A DNA stretch of 5,866 nt, taken from NCBI GenBank assembly GCA_018883625.1, contig JAHLFV010000077.1, positions 1 to 5,866 of the forward strand, written 5' to 3'. The translations under genes and the position numbers were made by a program. Below are positions 5,846 to 5,866 of the stretch, in pieces (the stretch's first letter is position 1; the number at the start of each line of letters is the position of its first letter). The notes under the pieces are model-generated. The model was not told the DNA's origin. It saw only the letters and a program-made list of their open reading frames with translations, and did no database searches. Source of the DNA: Candidatus Treponema excrementipullorum (GTDB lineage: Bacteria; Spirochaetota; Spirochaetia; Treponematales; Treponemataceae).

Positions 5846-5866
5846 ATGATTAAGACAGTAAAAGAT
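5846..5866 (+). CDS. Start of an unidentified gene, cut by the window end
   Basis: Only seven codons are present (MIKTVKD), too few to name a product. The start is well supported: AAGGAG (5834-5839) lies six bases before the ATG, the most consensus-like ribosome binding site in the window, and a promoter candidate lies at 5765-5793. A GTG at 5843 is in the same frame directly before the ATG but sits too close to the ribosome binding site to be preferred. The gene shares the strand of ispH and could also receive read-through from it. Confidence 0.6.

Noticed and set aside
1..5866. A novel defence, mobile or secretion system
   Set aside because: Every substantial open frame is explained by a housekeeping family with intact motifs. 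There are no direct repeats, transposase genes, integrase genes or unexplained gene clusters.

Overview
The window reads as ordinary core chromosome of a spirochaete, most likely a Treponema or close relative. The basis is the moderately AT-rich base composition, the yajC-secD-secF order, the style of the SecD and SecF proteins (a long SecF with a GIDF motif and a large extra periplasmic segment) and the treponeme-like IlvE and IspH sequences. The genus call is inference from the look of the proteins, not from a database match. I see no mobile element, CRISPR array, tRNA, rRNA, phage gene or defence system.

Layout. Positions 1-160 hold no gene. They contain a hairpin that fits a terminator for the leftward gene, and a second, weaker hairpin. 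Positions 161-1246 (minus strand) encode a branched-chain amino-acid aminotransferase (ilvE). The 139-bp gap at 1247-1385 carries two back-to-back promoters, one for ilvE and one for the rightward operon, with -35 boxes only 12 bp apart. The rightward operon is yajC (1386-1796), secD (1811-3544) and secF (3544-4785). The genes are tightly packed: 14 bp separate yajC and secD, and secD and secF overlap by one base. The operon ends in a strong intrinsic terminator at 4809-4847. ispH (4861-5760) begins 13 bp after the terminator T-tract. A promoter-like pair of boxes overlaps the terminator and would start transcription almost exactly at the ispH ATG, which lacks a Shine-Dalgarno sequence. After ispH comes an 85-bp gap with a promoter and a strong ribosome binding site, then the first seven codons of another gene that runs off the window.

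How the genes work together. YajC, SecD and SecF form the accessory complex of the Sec translocon. SecDF uses the proton (or sodium) motive force to pull secreted proteins out on the periplasmic side, and YajC associates with it. IlvE (last step of leucine, isoleucine and valine synthesis, or first step of their breakdown) and IspH (last step of the MEP isoprenoid pathway) are metabolic neighbours with no evident functional link to Sec.

The points most worth a second look are the apparent leaderless ispH transcript whose promoter is nested in the upstream terminator, and the roughly 95-residue insertion in the SecF periplasmic domain. I found no convincing sign of a previously undescribed multi-gene system.
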